Assembly (NCBI RefSeq): GCF_900111615.1
Contig: NZ_FOHU01000004.1
Location: 186,001-250,000 of the forward strand
Reading direction: 5' to 3'
DNA length: 64,000 bases
Origin: Natronincola peptidivorans
Lineage (GTDB): Bacteria; Bacillota; Clostridia; Peptostreptococcales; Natronincolaceae
Part shown: piece by piece, positions 17,238-25,446 of the stretch
How the letters are laid out: every line of letters starts with the position of its first letter
How positions within the stretch are numbered: position 1 is the stretch's first letter
Notes under the pieces: generated by a model
Told to the model about the DNA's origin: nothing
The model's input: the letters and a program-made list of their open reading frames with translations, nothing else
Databases searched by the model: none
Translations under genes and position numbers: made by a program

Positions 17238-18128
17238 ATGAACCTTCAATATTTAAGAGCTTTCTATGTTACAGTTAAGCTAAACAGTATTTCTAAGGCT
17301 GCAAAAGAGCTTCATTTAACCCAGCCAGGGCTTAGTATGCAGATTCAATCTCTTGAAAAAGAGCTGGCCGTCACTCTACTCATCAGAAGTAACAAAGGAG
17401 TAGAGCTTACGCAAGCAGGAACAGTAGTTTTTGACTATGCTAATACCATCCTCTCTATGCAGGGTAATATTGAGCGTGACCTTGAAAATCTTAAAACCAA
17501 TAAAAAGGATTTATTAATAGGCTCCTGTAAAGCTGTAGGTGAGTATGCCCTTCCCTGTAGTATATATATATATAAGCAGAGCCATGAATGTGTCGACATC
17601 AACTATCATATAACCAACTCAGAGGAGGTTATGAATAACCTCTGTGATAGGACAATCAATGTAGGGATCGTCCACAACTATACAGAAAGAGAAGGTATAA
17701 CCCTTGAAAGAATCACTTCTGACAGATTGATCCTTGTTACCACCCTACCTGTGTTGAAGAATAAGATTACGCTGGATGAGCTTAAGATGCTGCCATTAAT
17801 ATTTAGAGAAATGGGTTCTGGAACAAGGGCAACCATCCAACAGTATTTAAAACCCCATAATGTAGAAATGAAGGATTTAAACATTATTTATGAATTGAAT
17901 TCTATGGAAGCTATAAAAACCTCTGTTCTATCAGGTAAAGGTATTTCCTTTATTCCCGAACTAACAATTAAGAGAGAACTAAAGGATGAAGTGCTGAGAG
18001 AAATAGAGATTGAAAATGTCAATATGATCAGTACCTTTTACATAGCATATCGAGAAGATTATAAATTTGCCAGCTTCGAAAGTGATTTTGTTGATTTTAT
18101 AATGTCCTCTAATCGTGGATTTTGTTAA
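17238..18128 (+). CDS. LysR-family transcriptional regulator
   Basis: The N-terminal winged helix (LNSISKAAKELHLTQPGLSMQIQSLEKELAVTLLIRSNKGVELTQAG) is followed by a periplasmic-binding-type effector domain, 296 residues in all. The effector domain is similar in layout to CysL/CysB-like regulators (inference). It converges on the YedE-TusA-YedE cluster and shares a bidirectional terminator with it. That arrangement makes it a candidate regulator of sulfur uptake. Adjacency is the only evidence for this role. Confidence 0.9.
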   Translation: MNLQYLRAFYVTVKLNSISKAAKELHLTQPGLSMQIQSLEKELAVTLLIRSNKGVELTQAGTVVFDYANTILSMQGNIERDLENLKTNKKDLLIGSCKAVGEYALPCSIYIYKQSHECVDINYHITNSEEVMNNLCDRTINVGIVHNYTEREGITLERITSDRLILVTTLPVLKNKITLDELKMLPLIFREMGSGTRATIQQYLKPHNVEMKDLNIIYELNSMEAIKTSVLSGKGISFIPELTIKRELKDEVLREIEIENVNMISTFYIAYREDYKFASFESDFVDFIMSSNRGFC

Positions 18129-18131
18129 AAT

Positions 18132-18178
18132 AATAAGAGGTTGACACAAAACAAAAAATTCTGTGTCAATCTCTTATT
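18132..18178. terminator. Bidirectional terminator between LysR and yedE genes
   Basis: AATAAGAGGTTGACACA pairs with the opposite arm at 18162-18178 with one G-T wobble. A- and T-rich flanks on both sides suit termination from both convergent genes. Confidence 0.85.
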
Positions 18179-18212
18179 GTTTTCTGCTTGGTAAGTTGAT
18201 GCTTCTCACTGT

Positions 18213-18731
18213 TTATAAAATGTACTTAAATAATATTTTGCTGCCTATCCAGGCTCCCACAAACATAAAGGCAGCAAAAATCCAGCCATGTAATGAAAAT
18301 GATGGAATTGCACTAAAATACGCTCCAATATTACATCCAAAGCTCAATCTCGCACCATAACCCATAAGGATTCCACCAGTTAAGGCAAAAAAGAATTGCT
18401 TTCTATTTTTGATCCTTTTCCATTTGAATTCATTGGCCCATAAAACCGCTAATAAGGCTCCCACAATAACTGCAATGTTAATCACAGTGTAGTTATTATT
18501 TAAAAAGGTTTCCCCTTCATTTAATCCATTGTCATATACACTAAAGTAATACCAGTTTGCAGAATCATATCCCAGCTTTTCTAGCCCTAATGCTCCCCAA
18601 TATACAAATCCAGAGGTGATCTTCCATAAGGAATCAGTAGTACACAAAAGAATAACATTTAATACTGCCAGTATAATGCCGCCTACCCAATAGGGCCATG
18701 GTTTTTTGAAAATTTCATCATACAGCTTCAT
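18213..18731 (-). CDS. YeeE/YedE-family transporter, second half
   Basis: This 172-residue membrane protein has four or five helices and the family motif GYGARLSFGCNIGAYFSA with its conserved Cys. YeeE/YedE proteins move thiosulfate or other reduced sulfur across the membrane by a relay of cysteines. At half the length of full YeeE, it likely pairs with the other half encoded two genes upstream (18993-19691). The TusA-like gene lies 23 bp upstream. No paralogous fused version is in the window. Confidence 0.85.
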   Translation of the reverse strand: MKLYDEIFKKPWPYWVGGIILAVLNVILLCTTDSLWKITSGFVYWGALGLEKLGYDSANWYYFSVYDNGLNEGETFLNNNYTVINIAVIVGALLAVLWANEFKWKRIKNRKQFFFALTGGILMGYGARLSFGCNIGAYFSAIPSFSLHGWIFAAFMFVGAWIGSKILFKYIL

Positions 18732-18754
18732 GTTTTTCCTCCTTCTTTTTTGGG

Positions 18755-18982
18755 TTATCTGGCCTTCTCAATATAAATCTCCCATTCTCCTTCTGCAATC
18801 TCAATGTAATCAATATGATGCCCATGTTTTTCTGCCCATTCAACTACATTAGCAATAGAACAATTATGATCAGTATGCATAATTAAAATATCACCAATCT
18901 CCATTTTTTCCAACTGCTTTAATGCCTTCAGTAAAGGTATTGGACATGCTTCATGTAAACAATCTAATTTGTACTCTTCCAT
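18755..18982 (-). CDS. TusA-family sulfurtransferase
   Basis: The best start is ATG 18982, six bases after AGGAGG, which gives 75 residues. The TusA signature Cys-Pro-x-Pro is in EACPIPLLKALKQL, and the small alpha/beta fold follows to EWEIYIEKA. The catalytic Cys carries a persulfide that is passed to partner proteins. Sandwiched between two YedE halves, it probably receives sulfur from the transporter. Some related clusters serve selenium metabolism, so selenium is an alternative. Confidence 0.9.
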   Translation of the reverse strand: MEEYKLDCLHEACPIPLLKALKQLEKMEIGDILIMHTDHNCSIANVVEWAEKHGHHIDYIEIAEGEWEIYIEKAR

Positions 18983-18992
18983 AATCATCCTC

Positions 18993-19691
18993 CTACATAG
19001 TCGCCATAATACTATTCTTTTTATCGTACCAATCAACAATATAGTACAAGACACAAAGCAATAATAATTGTAAAATCAGAGAAGGGAAAAATCCTAAATA
19101 ATCAGGCAGATATATAGTTGGAGCTTCAGATATTAAGATCCTATCCCAAAAGGAGAAATGTTTCGCTCCAAGAGTGCTGCCAATAACAAAGCCCATCAGT
19201 ACCACTAACTGCATTATATAACCTTCTCCAATCCTTACCAGTGTGCCAGATGCACATCCTCCAGCTACTACCATTCCTGTCCCAAATAAAATTGCTCCTA
19301 AAGCCGTATGAATTCCAACAGGTTGTAACCTTCCTGGAATCTCTGTTAGTAGATATTCAGGATTTAAGGCCACCGCTCTATATTGTATGATAAAGAAGCC
19401 AACGGTTGAAATAATAAAAGCTATAAGAATTGCCTTTAATAGAGAGGTGCTTCCCACCATGATAGGATCTCTAAAGCTAGCAGCAAAGCAGAATCTGGAA
19501 CGCTGCATGGTAACTCCTAATAAAATACCAATAATCCAAAAACCACTTAAATGAAGATGATAATTAGTGAGCATAAGGTATATGATAAGTGCTATAGTAG
19601 TTGCCAAAACAGCATAAGGAGTTTGCCTTTTTTTCTTTTTATGTTTTATTTCTTTTTGTCTTTTTAAAGCCTGTATCTTACTGGATGTCAT
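18993..19691 (-). CDS. YeeE/YedE-family transporter, first half
   Basis: This 232-residue protein opens with a Lys-rich cytosolic tail and has six or so hydrophobic segments. The family motifs QRSRFCFAASFRDP and VAGGCASGTLVRIGEG hold the cysteines of the sulfur relay. It is the first gene of the yedE-tusA-yedE operon. The start is ATG 19691 after AAAGGAGTG. A 9-bp-arm palindrome about 60 bp upstream is a candidate operator. Confidence 0.88.
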   Translation of the reverse strand: MTSSKIQALKRQKEIKHKKKKRQTPYAVLATTIALIIYLMLTNYHLHLSGFWIIGILLGVTMQRSRFCFAASFRDPIMVGSTSLLKAILIAFIISTVGFFIIQYRAVALNPEYLLTEIPGRLQPVGIHTALGAILFGTGMVVAGGCASGTLVRIGEGYIMQLVVLMGFVIGSTLGAKHFSFWDRILISEAPTIYLPDYLGFFPSLILQLLLLCVLYYIVDWYDKKNSIMATM

Positions 19692-19751
19692 TCAATCACT
19701 CCTTTGTAAGCTATCCTACCAGTAAATATAACGATACTATTCTCTTATTAT

Positions 19752-19772
19752 AATTAATAATACTTATTAATT
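19752..19772. promoter_or_regulatory. AT-rich palindrome upstream of the yedE operon
   Basis: AATTAATAA at 19752-19760 and TTATTAATT at 19764-19772 are perfect inverted arms with a 3-bp centre. It sits about 60-80 bp upstream of the first yedE start. The rest of 19692-20103 is AT-rich and shows nothing else I can name. Confidence 0.35.
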
Positions 19773-20103
19773 ATATCACAATAAAGTAGCAATCACTGTG
19801 TATTCCTTCTTAGATATTTATGACTAACTAAATTTGATAAAATTATATCATCTTTAACTGATGCCGTCATCACAATGATTTTCAGATTGTTCAGAGTATT
19901 TGTTTCTTATAAAAGCTATACTTTACCTTTTAAAAATAATTCTATTTAAGACCCTTGGTTTTCTAGCTTTTATAAAAAATAGAAAATTTCTTCTATGATT
20001 TTAGTGCAAACAAATTCTTATGATGTATAACTAACCATTATGCTCAATTCCCCCAATAAAATCCATCTATTCTATGAAGTTTAGTAAGCAACAAAAATAT
20101 TGC

Positions 20104-20160
20104 TTGACAATTCCTGAGAAAAACAGTATTATAATAGTGCGCTAGTTTGTTAGTGCACTA
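20104..20160 (+). promoter_or_regulatory. Promoter and operator of the GntR-ABC operon
   Basis: TTGACA (20104-20109) and TATTAT (20127-20132; TATAAT at 20130-20135 overlaps it) form a promoter. Overlapping its downstream edge is an inverted repeat TAGTGC (20135-20140) and GCACTA (20155-20160). The repeat is placed so that the encoded GntR repressor could block initiation. Confidence 0.6.
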
Positions 20161-20182
20161 TTATAATGTGGAGGTGAATCTA

Positions 20183-20557
20183 TTGGACTTTGATCATGGA
20201 AAACCTATATATCTACAAATTATTGATTATATAAAGAAGCAAATCATTACCGATAAATTAAAAATAGGTGAAAAGGTTCCATCTCAAAGAGAGCTTGCAC
20301 AGCAGTTAAAGGTTAATCCTAATACTGTCCAGCGGGCTTATCGAGAGATGGAAGGTATGGGTTTAACTGAGACCATTCGAGGTCAAGGTACCTTTATTGT
20401 TGAAAGAAGGGAGTTGTTGAGGGAGTTGCAACAGGAAATGGCAAACGCCTTATTAGTAAGCTTTATCATCGAAATGCAGTCTCTAGGTTATGATGACCAG
20501 GAAATCTTAGGACTGGTAGAAAAGTATCAGAAGGATTTGAAGGAGGAAATGAAATGA
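20183..20557 (+). CDS. GntR-family (YtrA-type) transcriptional regulator
   Basis: A TTG at 20147 is in frame, but the ribosome site GGAGG (20170-20174) points to TTG 20183, giving 124 residues. The winged helix is seen in PIYLQIIDYIKKQ and LKIGEKVPSQRELAQQLKVNPNTVQRAYREMEGMGL, and the short C-terminal helical tail is typical of the YtrA group. These repressors usually sit in front of the ABC exporter they control, as here, where its stop overlaps the ATPase start by 4 bases. Confidence 0.92.
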   Translation: MDFDHGKPIYLQIIDYIKKQIITDKLKIGEKVPSQRELAQQLKVNPNTVQRAYREMEGMGLTETIRGQGTFIVERRELLRELQQEMANALLVSFIIEMQSLGYDDQEILGLVEKYQKDLKEEMK

Positions 20558-21255
20558 TAGAATTGAAAGCTGTAACAAAAACCTTTGGAAGTACTACTGC
20601 ATTAGATAGCATTTCTACTACAATTCCAGAAGGTAAAATTATCGGTGTATTAGGCCCTAATGGTTCAGGAAAATCTACTTTACTTAAAATGCTTGTAGGA
20701 CTTAATAAACCTAATTATGGTACTATCCTTATTGATGGTAAAAAACCTAGCATGGATACAAAAAACTTTATTTCCTATTTGCCAGAAATAGATTATTTAT
20801 ATCCCTGGATGACTATACAACAGGCAGCAGATTTCGTTAAGAGCTTCTACGAGGACTGGGATGAGAATAAATATAATGAATTAATGAAATTTCTAGAGCT
20901 GCAGCCTTCTATGGTAATTAAAAAGATCTCTAGGGGTATGCGGGCTAAGGCTAAGCTATTACTTTCCTTCTCTAGAAATGCTAAGCTTATTCTTCTAGAT
21001 GAACCTCTTTCTGGTATTGATGTTTTGACCAGAGATAAAATTATTGAAACCATTATCCATGACTATAGAGCAGGAGATCAAACCATTCTTATCACTACTC
21101 ATGAGATTCGAGAAGTAGAAGGAATTTTAGACGAAGTAATCTTTATTCGGCAAGGGCAAGTTGCTCTTGAAGGCAATGTAGAAGAGCTAAGATGCCAGCG
21201 TCAAGCATCTCTTGTAGAAATAATGAAGGAGGTATATTCTCATGAAACCATCTAA
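20554..21255 (+). CDS. ABC transporter ATP-binding protein
   Basis: This 233-residue ATPase has Walker A GPNGSGKST (34-42), a degenerate signature ISRGMRAK, Walker B LILLDEPLSG and a switch His in TTHE. It drives the permease encoded next, with which it overlaps by 14 bases. In YtrA-type operons such exporters deal with cell-wall antibiotics or envelope stress; the substrate here is not known. The signature sequence departs from LSGGQ, which is common in this exporter group. Confidence 0.92.
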   Translation: MIELKAVTKTFGSTTALDSISTTIPEGKIIGVLGPNGSGKSTLLKMLVGLNKPNYGTILIDGKKPSMDTKNFISYLPEIDYLYPWMTIQQAADFVKSFYEDWDENKYNELMKFLELQPSMVIKKISRGMRAKAKLLLSFSRNAKLILLDEPLSGIDVLTRDKIIETIIHDYRAGDQTILITTHEIREVEGILDEVIFIRQGQVALEGNVEELRCQRQASLVEIMKEVYSHETI

Positions 21256-22036
21256 TGGTAGTATCCTTTTCTCTATATATAAAAAGGATCTATTATCTGT
21301 CAAGCTTGAAAGCCTATTGGTTTTAGCTGCTGTTTTTTTAGGATATCTATATTTTAGCTATAAAATTTTGACTGGATGGCCTGCTCCTACCATCCTCGGT
21401 ATAACCAGCACAATCTTCTTTATTGTTATGTTTGTGATTTTTGTAGGCACCTTCACCTCTGTTAGCCGTGAATGGAGTAACAATACTATCTACTTAATAA
21501 TGTCTTTACCAATTGGTGGCAAGATGATTTTCCTTTCAAAGCTTTTAGCTGTTATGACTCAACTGATTGTTTTAGGTGGCGCCACTATATTGATAGGCTC
21601 ATTGTTATCTTCATTTTTTTTAGGGATTGATATTATAACAGAGGCTTTTGGTTTTCTTTCCAGTTATCAACTATTGCAGGTGTTAATCAAAGGAGTAATT
21701 CTCTTATTCTTTGGCATCATACAAATCATTCTAATAGCTTTTTTTAGCAGTATGATAGGAAAACTTTTTAAGAGATTTTCCTGGTTTATTACTGTGATCA
21801 CTTTTATTTTTACCAATATAATAATCGGAAGAATTAATGGTTTCTTACTAAATTCATTTTTTAATAATGAGAGATATGCACATTTAAATGAAATTACAGT
21901 GCATAATCACCATTTGTTTATGGAAAGTCTACCATTTAATGAATTCTTCCTATTGCAGTTAGCTCTACTCCTACTGTTTTCTACTGGACTATTCTTCTTA
22001 ACATCCGCGATTTATGATAAAAAGGTAGAGTTGTAA
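21242..22036 (+). CDS. ABC-2-type transporter permease
   Basis: This 264-residue protein has six hydrophobic segments, arranged as two, two and two, with charged loops, typical of ABC-2 permeases. The ribosome site AAGGAGG lies inside the ATPase gene, so the two are translationally coupled. It would form the membrane channel for the adjacent ATPase. The substrate is unknown. Confidence 0.85.
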   Translation: MKPSNGSILFSIYKKDLLSVKLESLLVLAAVFLGYLYFSYKILTGWPAPTILGITSTIFFIVMFVIFVGTFTSVSREWSNNTIYLIMSLPIGGKMIFLSKLLAVMTQLIVLGGATILIGSLLSSFFLGIDIITEAFGFLSSYQLLQVLIKGVILLFFGIIQIILIAFFSSMIGKLFKRFSWFITVITFIFTNIIIGRINGFLLNSFFNNERYAHLNEITVHNHHLFMESLPFNEFFLLQLALLLLFSTGLFFLTSAIYDKKVEL

Positions 22037-22047
22037 AATATTCAATA

Positions 22048-22077
22048 AGGAGCTGATATAGTCCCATCAGCTCCTTT
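22048..22077 (+). terminator. Terminator after the GntR-ABC operon
   Basis: AAGGAGCTGAT pairs perfectly with ATCAGCTCCTT, then TTCATCATTTT follows. Confidence 0.8.
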
Positions 22078-22158
22078 CATCATTTTTAAATAATCTTGCC
22101 ATCAATGTTCATATAATCTATCAATAGTATCCTATGATTACCCCATCCCCTATTAGTG

Positions 22159-23361
22159 TCACTCAATAATCCTATCCTTGATACAAAACTTATCTATAAT
22201 CCGAGAATATATCTCTACTGTATTTACTAGATCTTCTATAGCAATTCTTTCGGCTTCTGTATGCGCCAAGGAAAGATCTCCTGGTCCCACAACGACTGTA
22301 GGTATTTTTAAATAGGTGGAAAGCAGTGCTGCGTCTGTCCATCCAAAACCTGTTGTTAAATGGGGTTCCTTTTTTATTACTTCTTTTAAGGATTCTCGTA
22401 CTACAGAAACGATGGGTTCATTCATAGAGGTTATCAGTGGAGGGTGGTTTAACCTTAGTACACTTTCCGGCGTTCTTCTTATTTTTGCATCAAAGGTAGG
22501 ATCTTCTTTTTTTAACAAATCTATAATATCTTGGTATTCCTGCATAACGGTTTCTACTGTTTCCCCTGGAACATATCTTCTGTCAATTCTTATAATACAG
22601 CAATCCGCTACTGTACTTTGACCCGTCCCTCCTTGTATTGTTCCAAAATTCATCAGAGACTCTCCCATAAACTCATTGTGTCTTTCCTTCAGCTTTGGAT
22701 AAAGCACTTCTTTTACTTTTTGCATAAAAACCATAGCTTTTTCTATAGCATTTACACCTCTCTCAGGGGTTCCACTATGAGCAGCTCTTCCTTTTACAAA
22801 AATATCAAACCATTCCAGCCCTCTATGTCCTACCACATATTCATAATTTGTAGGCTCGGCTACAATAGCTGCATCCGTTTTTAAGTCCAATTTTACAATA
22901 TGCTCTGTTCCTTCACTCTTACCTTCTTCTCCGATTACACCTGTAAAAATAATATCTCCATCAGGAACAATTTTTGCTCTTTTTAATGCTAACATGCTCA
23001 TTAGTATACAGGCTACTGCTCCCTTCATATCAACAGTTCCTCTACCCCAAATATATCCGTCCTTCACTTCAGCGGCTAAAGGAGGTATTTTCATATTATC
23101 AGGAGGTACTGTATCTAAGTGCCCATTAAACATTATAGAATTTCCTGTTCCGTTTCCTCTTAGATAAGCAATAACATTTTTTCTATCTTCTGTTATAGGC
23201 TGAAATTCTACTTCTATATCATTGTCCTCACAAAAGTTATATATAAACTCTGCAACATCTTTTTCTCTTGTCTTTATATGTTCATGGCTTGGTATTCTTA
23301 CTAATTGTTGTGTAAGCTCTACTAATTCATTAACCTTATAATGATTCTTTACAACAAAGAT
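22159..23361 (-). CDS. M20-family metallopeptidase (ArgE/DapE-like) with a non-canonical start
   Basis: The protein carries M20 motifs: metal ligands in MFNGHLDTVP, WGRGTVDMKG and GEEGKSEGTE, a Glu-rich switch, and TGFGWTDAALL. It likely hydrolyses an acylated amino acid or a small peptide. The first ATG in frame (23133) lies only just before the HxD motif, while the frame continues with plausible N-terminal M20 sequence (ELVELTQQLVRIPSHE) up to a stop at 23394. No ATG, GTG, TTG or CTG occurs in those extra 76 codons. AGGAGG at 23369-23374 is 4 nt from ATT 23364 and 7 nt from ATC 23361. A rare ATT/ATC start or a recent frameshift are the choices. The listed end uses ATC. Confidence 0.75.
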   Translation of the reverse strand: MFVVKNHYKVNELVELTQQLVRIPSHEHIKTREKDVAEFIYNFCEDNDIEVEFQPITEDRKNVIAYLRGNGTGNSIMFNGHLDTVPPDNMKIPPLAAEVKDGYIWGRGTVDMKGAVACILMSMLALKRAKIVPDGDIIFTGVIGEEGKSEGTEHIVKLDLKTDAAIVAEPTNYEYVVGHRGLEWFDIFVKGRAAHSGTPERGVNAIEKAMVFMQKVKEVLYPKLKERHNEFMGESLMNFGTIQGGTGQSTVADCCIIRIDRRYVPGETVETVMQEYQDIIDLLKKEDPTFDAKIRRTPESVLRLNHPPLITSMNEPIVSVVRESLKEVIKKEPHLTTGFGWTDAALLSTYLKIPTVVVGPGDLSLAHTEAERIAIEDLVNTVEIYSRIIDKFCIKDRIIE

Positions 23362-23562
23362 AATAAAACCTCCTTTTTCATTTTTCCTACCCTATTATTA
23401 TGTATATGAAACAATGTAAATATATAAAAATACGTAATATAATTTTTTATATATTATAAATAATGTGCCATGAAAAGAAGAATCCTTTTTCGTTAAAGAA
23501 TTCTCAGATAAATTTAACTTTTATTTGGGGTTTTAAGGATATTTTATACCGATTTTTTAGTT

Positions 23563-23853
23563 TTATCCTCCTGCTACTGGCGGCATAATATGAATAGTTT
23601 GACCGTTCTCTAGTACAGTATCAAAATAATCCATAGTTTTAATGTTTTTTCCGTTAATGAGTATTTTGTAACGGGGTGCTAAGCCTTTACCTTCTTGGTT
23701 AAGTACTTCTTTTTTAAATTTCTCTCCATGTAACTCAGATATTTTTTTTAATAAGTCATGAATCGTAGCATTTTTATCTAGTTTTATGACAAAACTATTG
23801 CATCCTATGATCCCTATCAGGTTCCCCATTACCCTTACTGTCACCCGCATCAT
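23563..23853 (-). CDS. MoaD/ThiS-family ubiquitin-like protein
   Basis: This 96-residue protein has the beta-grasp pattern of MoaD and ends in PPVAGG, the di-glycine tail that receives AMP and sulfur. Residues IHDLLKKISELHG and ILINGKNIKTMDYFDTVLENG are typical of the MoaD group. It would donate sulfur to molybdopterin or to a related tungsten cofactor, but no moaE, moeB or tungsten enzyme gene is near, so the pathway is open. It lies about 200 bp upstream of the M20 gene on the same strand. Two adjacent ATGs begin the frame. Confidence 0.82.
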   Translation of the reverse strand: MMRVTVRVMGNLIGIIGCNSFVIKLDKNATIHDLLKKISELHGEKFKKEVLNQEGKGLAPRYKILINGKNIKTMDYFDTVLENGQTIHIMPPVAGG

Positions 23854-23912
23854 GCCCTTTTCCTACTTATACATTTTTCCTTTACTTCAATTCTTTTCAT
23901 GGCAAATTTTGT

Positions 23913-23939
23913 CTCGATTTATCATCTGCTTAAATCGAG
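23913..23939 (-). promoter_or_regulatory. Hairpin in the leader of the MoaD-like gene
   Basis: CTCGATTTA and TAAATCGAG are perfect 9-bp arms around a 9-nt loop, adjacent to a GC-rich stretch (GGGGGCGC on the minus strand) about 60-95 bp upstream of the MoaD-like start. There is no T-run in either direction, so a terminator is unlikely. An operator or leader structure would fit. Confidence 0.35.
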
Positions 23940-24063
23940 GTGCGCCCCCTTTTCATTTTTTTTAATGGCTCCTTTACCTCTTCTTTATGCAATAAAATCA
24001 TGTTTTGTTTTCTATTATTCATTTATATGAAAATGGACCAAGCCTTATGATAATTTACTGCAT

Positions 24064-24097
24064 AAAAAAATAACGGATAAAGCTCCGTTATTTTTTT
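24064..24097. terminator. Terminator after ketopantoate reductase
   Basis: AAAATAACGGA pairs with TCCGTTATTTT around a 6-nt loop with runs of A and T on both sides. It is placed just after the panE stop on the minus strand. Confidence 0.85.
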
Positions 24098-24113
24098 AAT
24101 CGTCTTCAGTATT

Positions 24114-25040
24114 TTAGTACTTTTCATTCATTTTTTCTAGTGTTTGTATCATTTTTAGTAATGCCTCATTCATTGGTGTCTCTATACCATGCTTTTTCCC
24201 TAGCTCACATATAGTTCCTGCAAACATCTCTACCTCTGTTTTCCTACCGGCTTCTATATCCTGCAGCATGGAGGTTTTCCCATCAGGAGCCAACTTATTT
24301 AGAATATCCCGAAAGCTATCAAGATCTTCATCCTTCAGATTGGTTCTTTCTTTTTTAGATAAGGCGATAACCTCTTTCATGGTGGCCATCATCAATTCAT
24401 TAGCTTCCTTAACCTCTTGAAAAACTTTATAAGGAGCCTTTAAAACTGCCGATGTTTGATTTATTCCTACATTGACCATAAATTTCCACCATAGTGCCCT
24501 CATGATATCCTCAGGGATATTGTAGGAAATACCAGCCTTTTCAAAAAGCTGTTTTACCCCCTCTACCCTATCAGAATAGGTTTTGTTTACCTTCTCCCCA
24601 AAATGTATGACCCCCATTGTACTGCATTGGATTTCAGCTGCTGTCCTTACAGCATCAATCCCTACACATATTCCATACATTACTTTTTCCATACCATATT
24701 CTTCTCCTAGTATTTCTTCACTAGAAATGCCATTCATTAAAGATAAGATAATGGTTTCTGGTCCAACATGATTTTTTATATCCTTTATTGTTTGTGGGAG
24801 GTGGTGATGCTTCACTGCTACTATAATTAAATCTGCTGCTTCGGTTTTCTCCTTGGGATCAACACAGTTAAAATAATAGGTTTTACCGTTTATCTTTAAT
24901 CCTTCTTTACTATATTTTGCTGCCCGAGCTTCATTGGCAATTACCTTGAAATTGTCTGGGTTGATTTCAAGTAATTTGCTACCATAAATAGCGCCGATAG
25001 CTCCAAGTCCAACAATAGCTATTTTTTTGATTTCCTTCAT
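24114..25040 (-). CDS. panE: 2-dehydropantoate 2-reductase (ketopantoate reductase)
   Basis: This 308-residue enzyme has the Rossmann motif GLGAIGAIYG near residue 11 and the ApbA/PanE C-terminal domain with WWKFMVNVGINQTSAVL. It reduces 2-dehydropantoate to pantoate with NADPH in pantothenate and coenzyme A synthesis. Other members of this fold act on related 2-keto acids, so the substrate is by family assignment. It is monocistronic, with a terminator after it. Confidence 0.85.
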   Translation of the reverse strand: MKEIKKIAIVGLGAIGAIYGSKLLEINPDNFKVIANEARAAKYSKEGLKINGKTYYFNCVDPKEKTEAADLIIVAVKHHHLPQTIKDIKNHVGPETIILSLMNGISSEEILGEEYGMEKVMYGICVGIDAVRTAAEIQCSTMGVIHFGEKVNKTYSDRVEGVKQLFEKAGISYNIPEDIMRALWWKFMVNVGINQTSAVLKAPYKVFQEVKEANELMMATMKEVIALSKKERTNLKDEDLDSFRDILNKLAPDGKTSMLQDIEAGRKTEVEMFAGTICELGKKHGIETPMNEALLKMIQTLEKMNEKY

Positions 25041-25259
25041 AAAGCATGTCTCCTATCCTTTATATTTTTATTCATAATTTAATTGATAAAAAATATGTAT
25101 TTTTCCTTATTATATAAGTTCTATAACATAGAAAAAATCCCTTTATCTTTTCAGCATTAATTATTTATTAAGATTTATTATTAGATTTTTGAAGCTTGCA
25201 TAATTACTGTGGATGAGGACAGGATAATAGATGAAAAATAACATTTTGGAGGAATGATT

Positions 25260-25397
25260 ATGGAGATATGGAAGGCAAAGATAATAGAATCCATAAGAGA
25301 AATTGAAAGAGCAAGAGAAGATAGTGAAATCAATGATGAAAAATATCAAGTGTTAGGAGCAATTATTACTGAGTTGCAGGGTATTATTGAAGACTAA
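25260..25397 (+). CDS. 45-residue hypothetical protein
   Basis: A short plus-strand frame starts at ATG 25260, with GGAGG about 7 nt before it, and stops at 25395-25397, immediately followed by a strong hairpin terminator. The predicted product (opening MEIWKAKIIESIREIERARE) is acidic and fully helical in appearance, with hydrophobic residues spaced every three or four. I do not recognise it. The good ribosome site and the immediate terminator argue that it is a real small gene. Confidence 0.55.
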   Translation: MEIWKAKIIESIREIERAREDSEINDEKYQVLGAIITELQGIIED

Positions 25398-25426
25398 TAG
25401 CGGAGAAAAATTTCTCCGCTATTTTT
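25396..25426. terminator. Bidirectional terminator between the small gene and glgP
   Basis: AATAGCGGAGAAA pairs perfectly with TTTCTCCGCTATT, with TTTTTAT after it on the plus strand. It lies between the convergent small gene and phosphorylase gene. Confidence 0.85.
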
Positions 25427-25446
25427 ATGGGGAATGGGGGAATGAA

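Noticed and set aside
23854-23902. Possible 16-codon leader frame overlapping the MoaD-like start
   Set aside because: No ribosome site precedes it and its composition is not informative.
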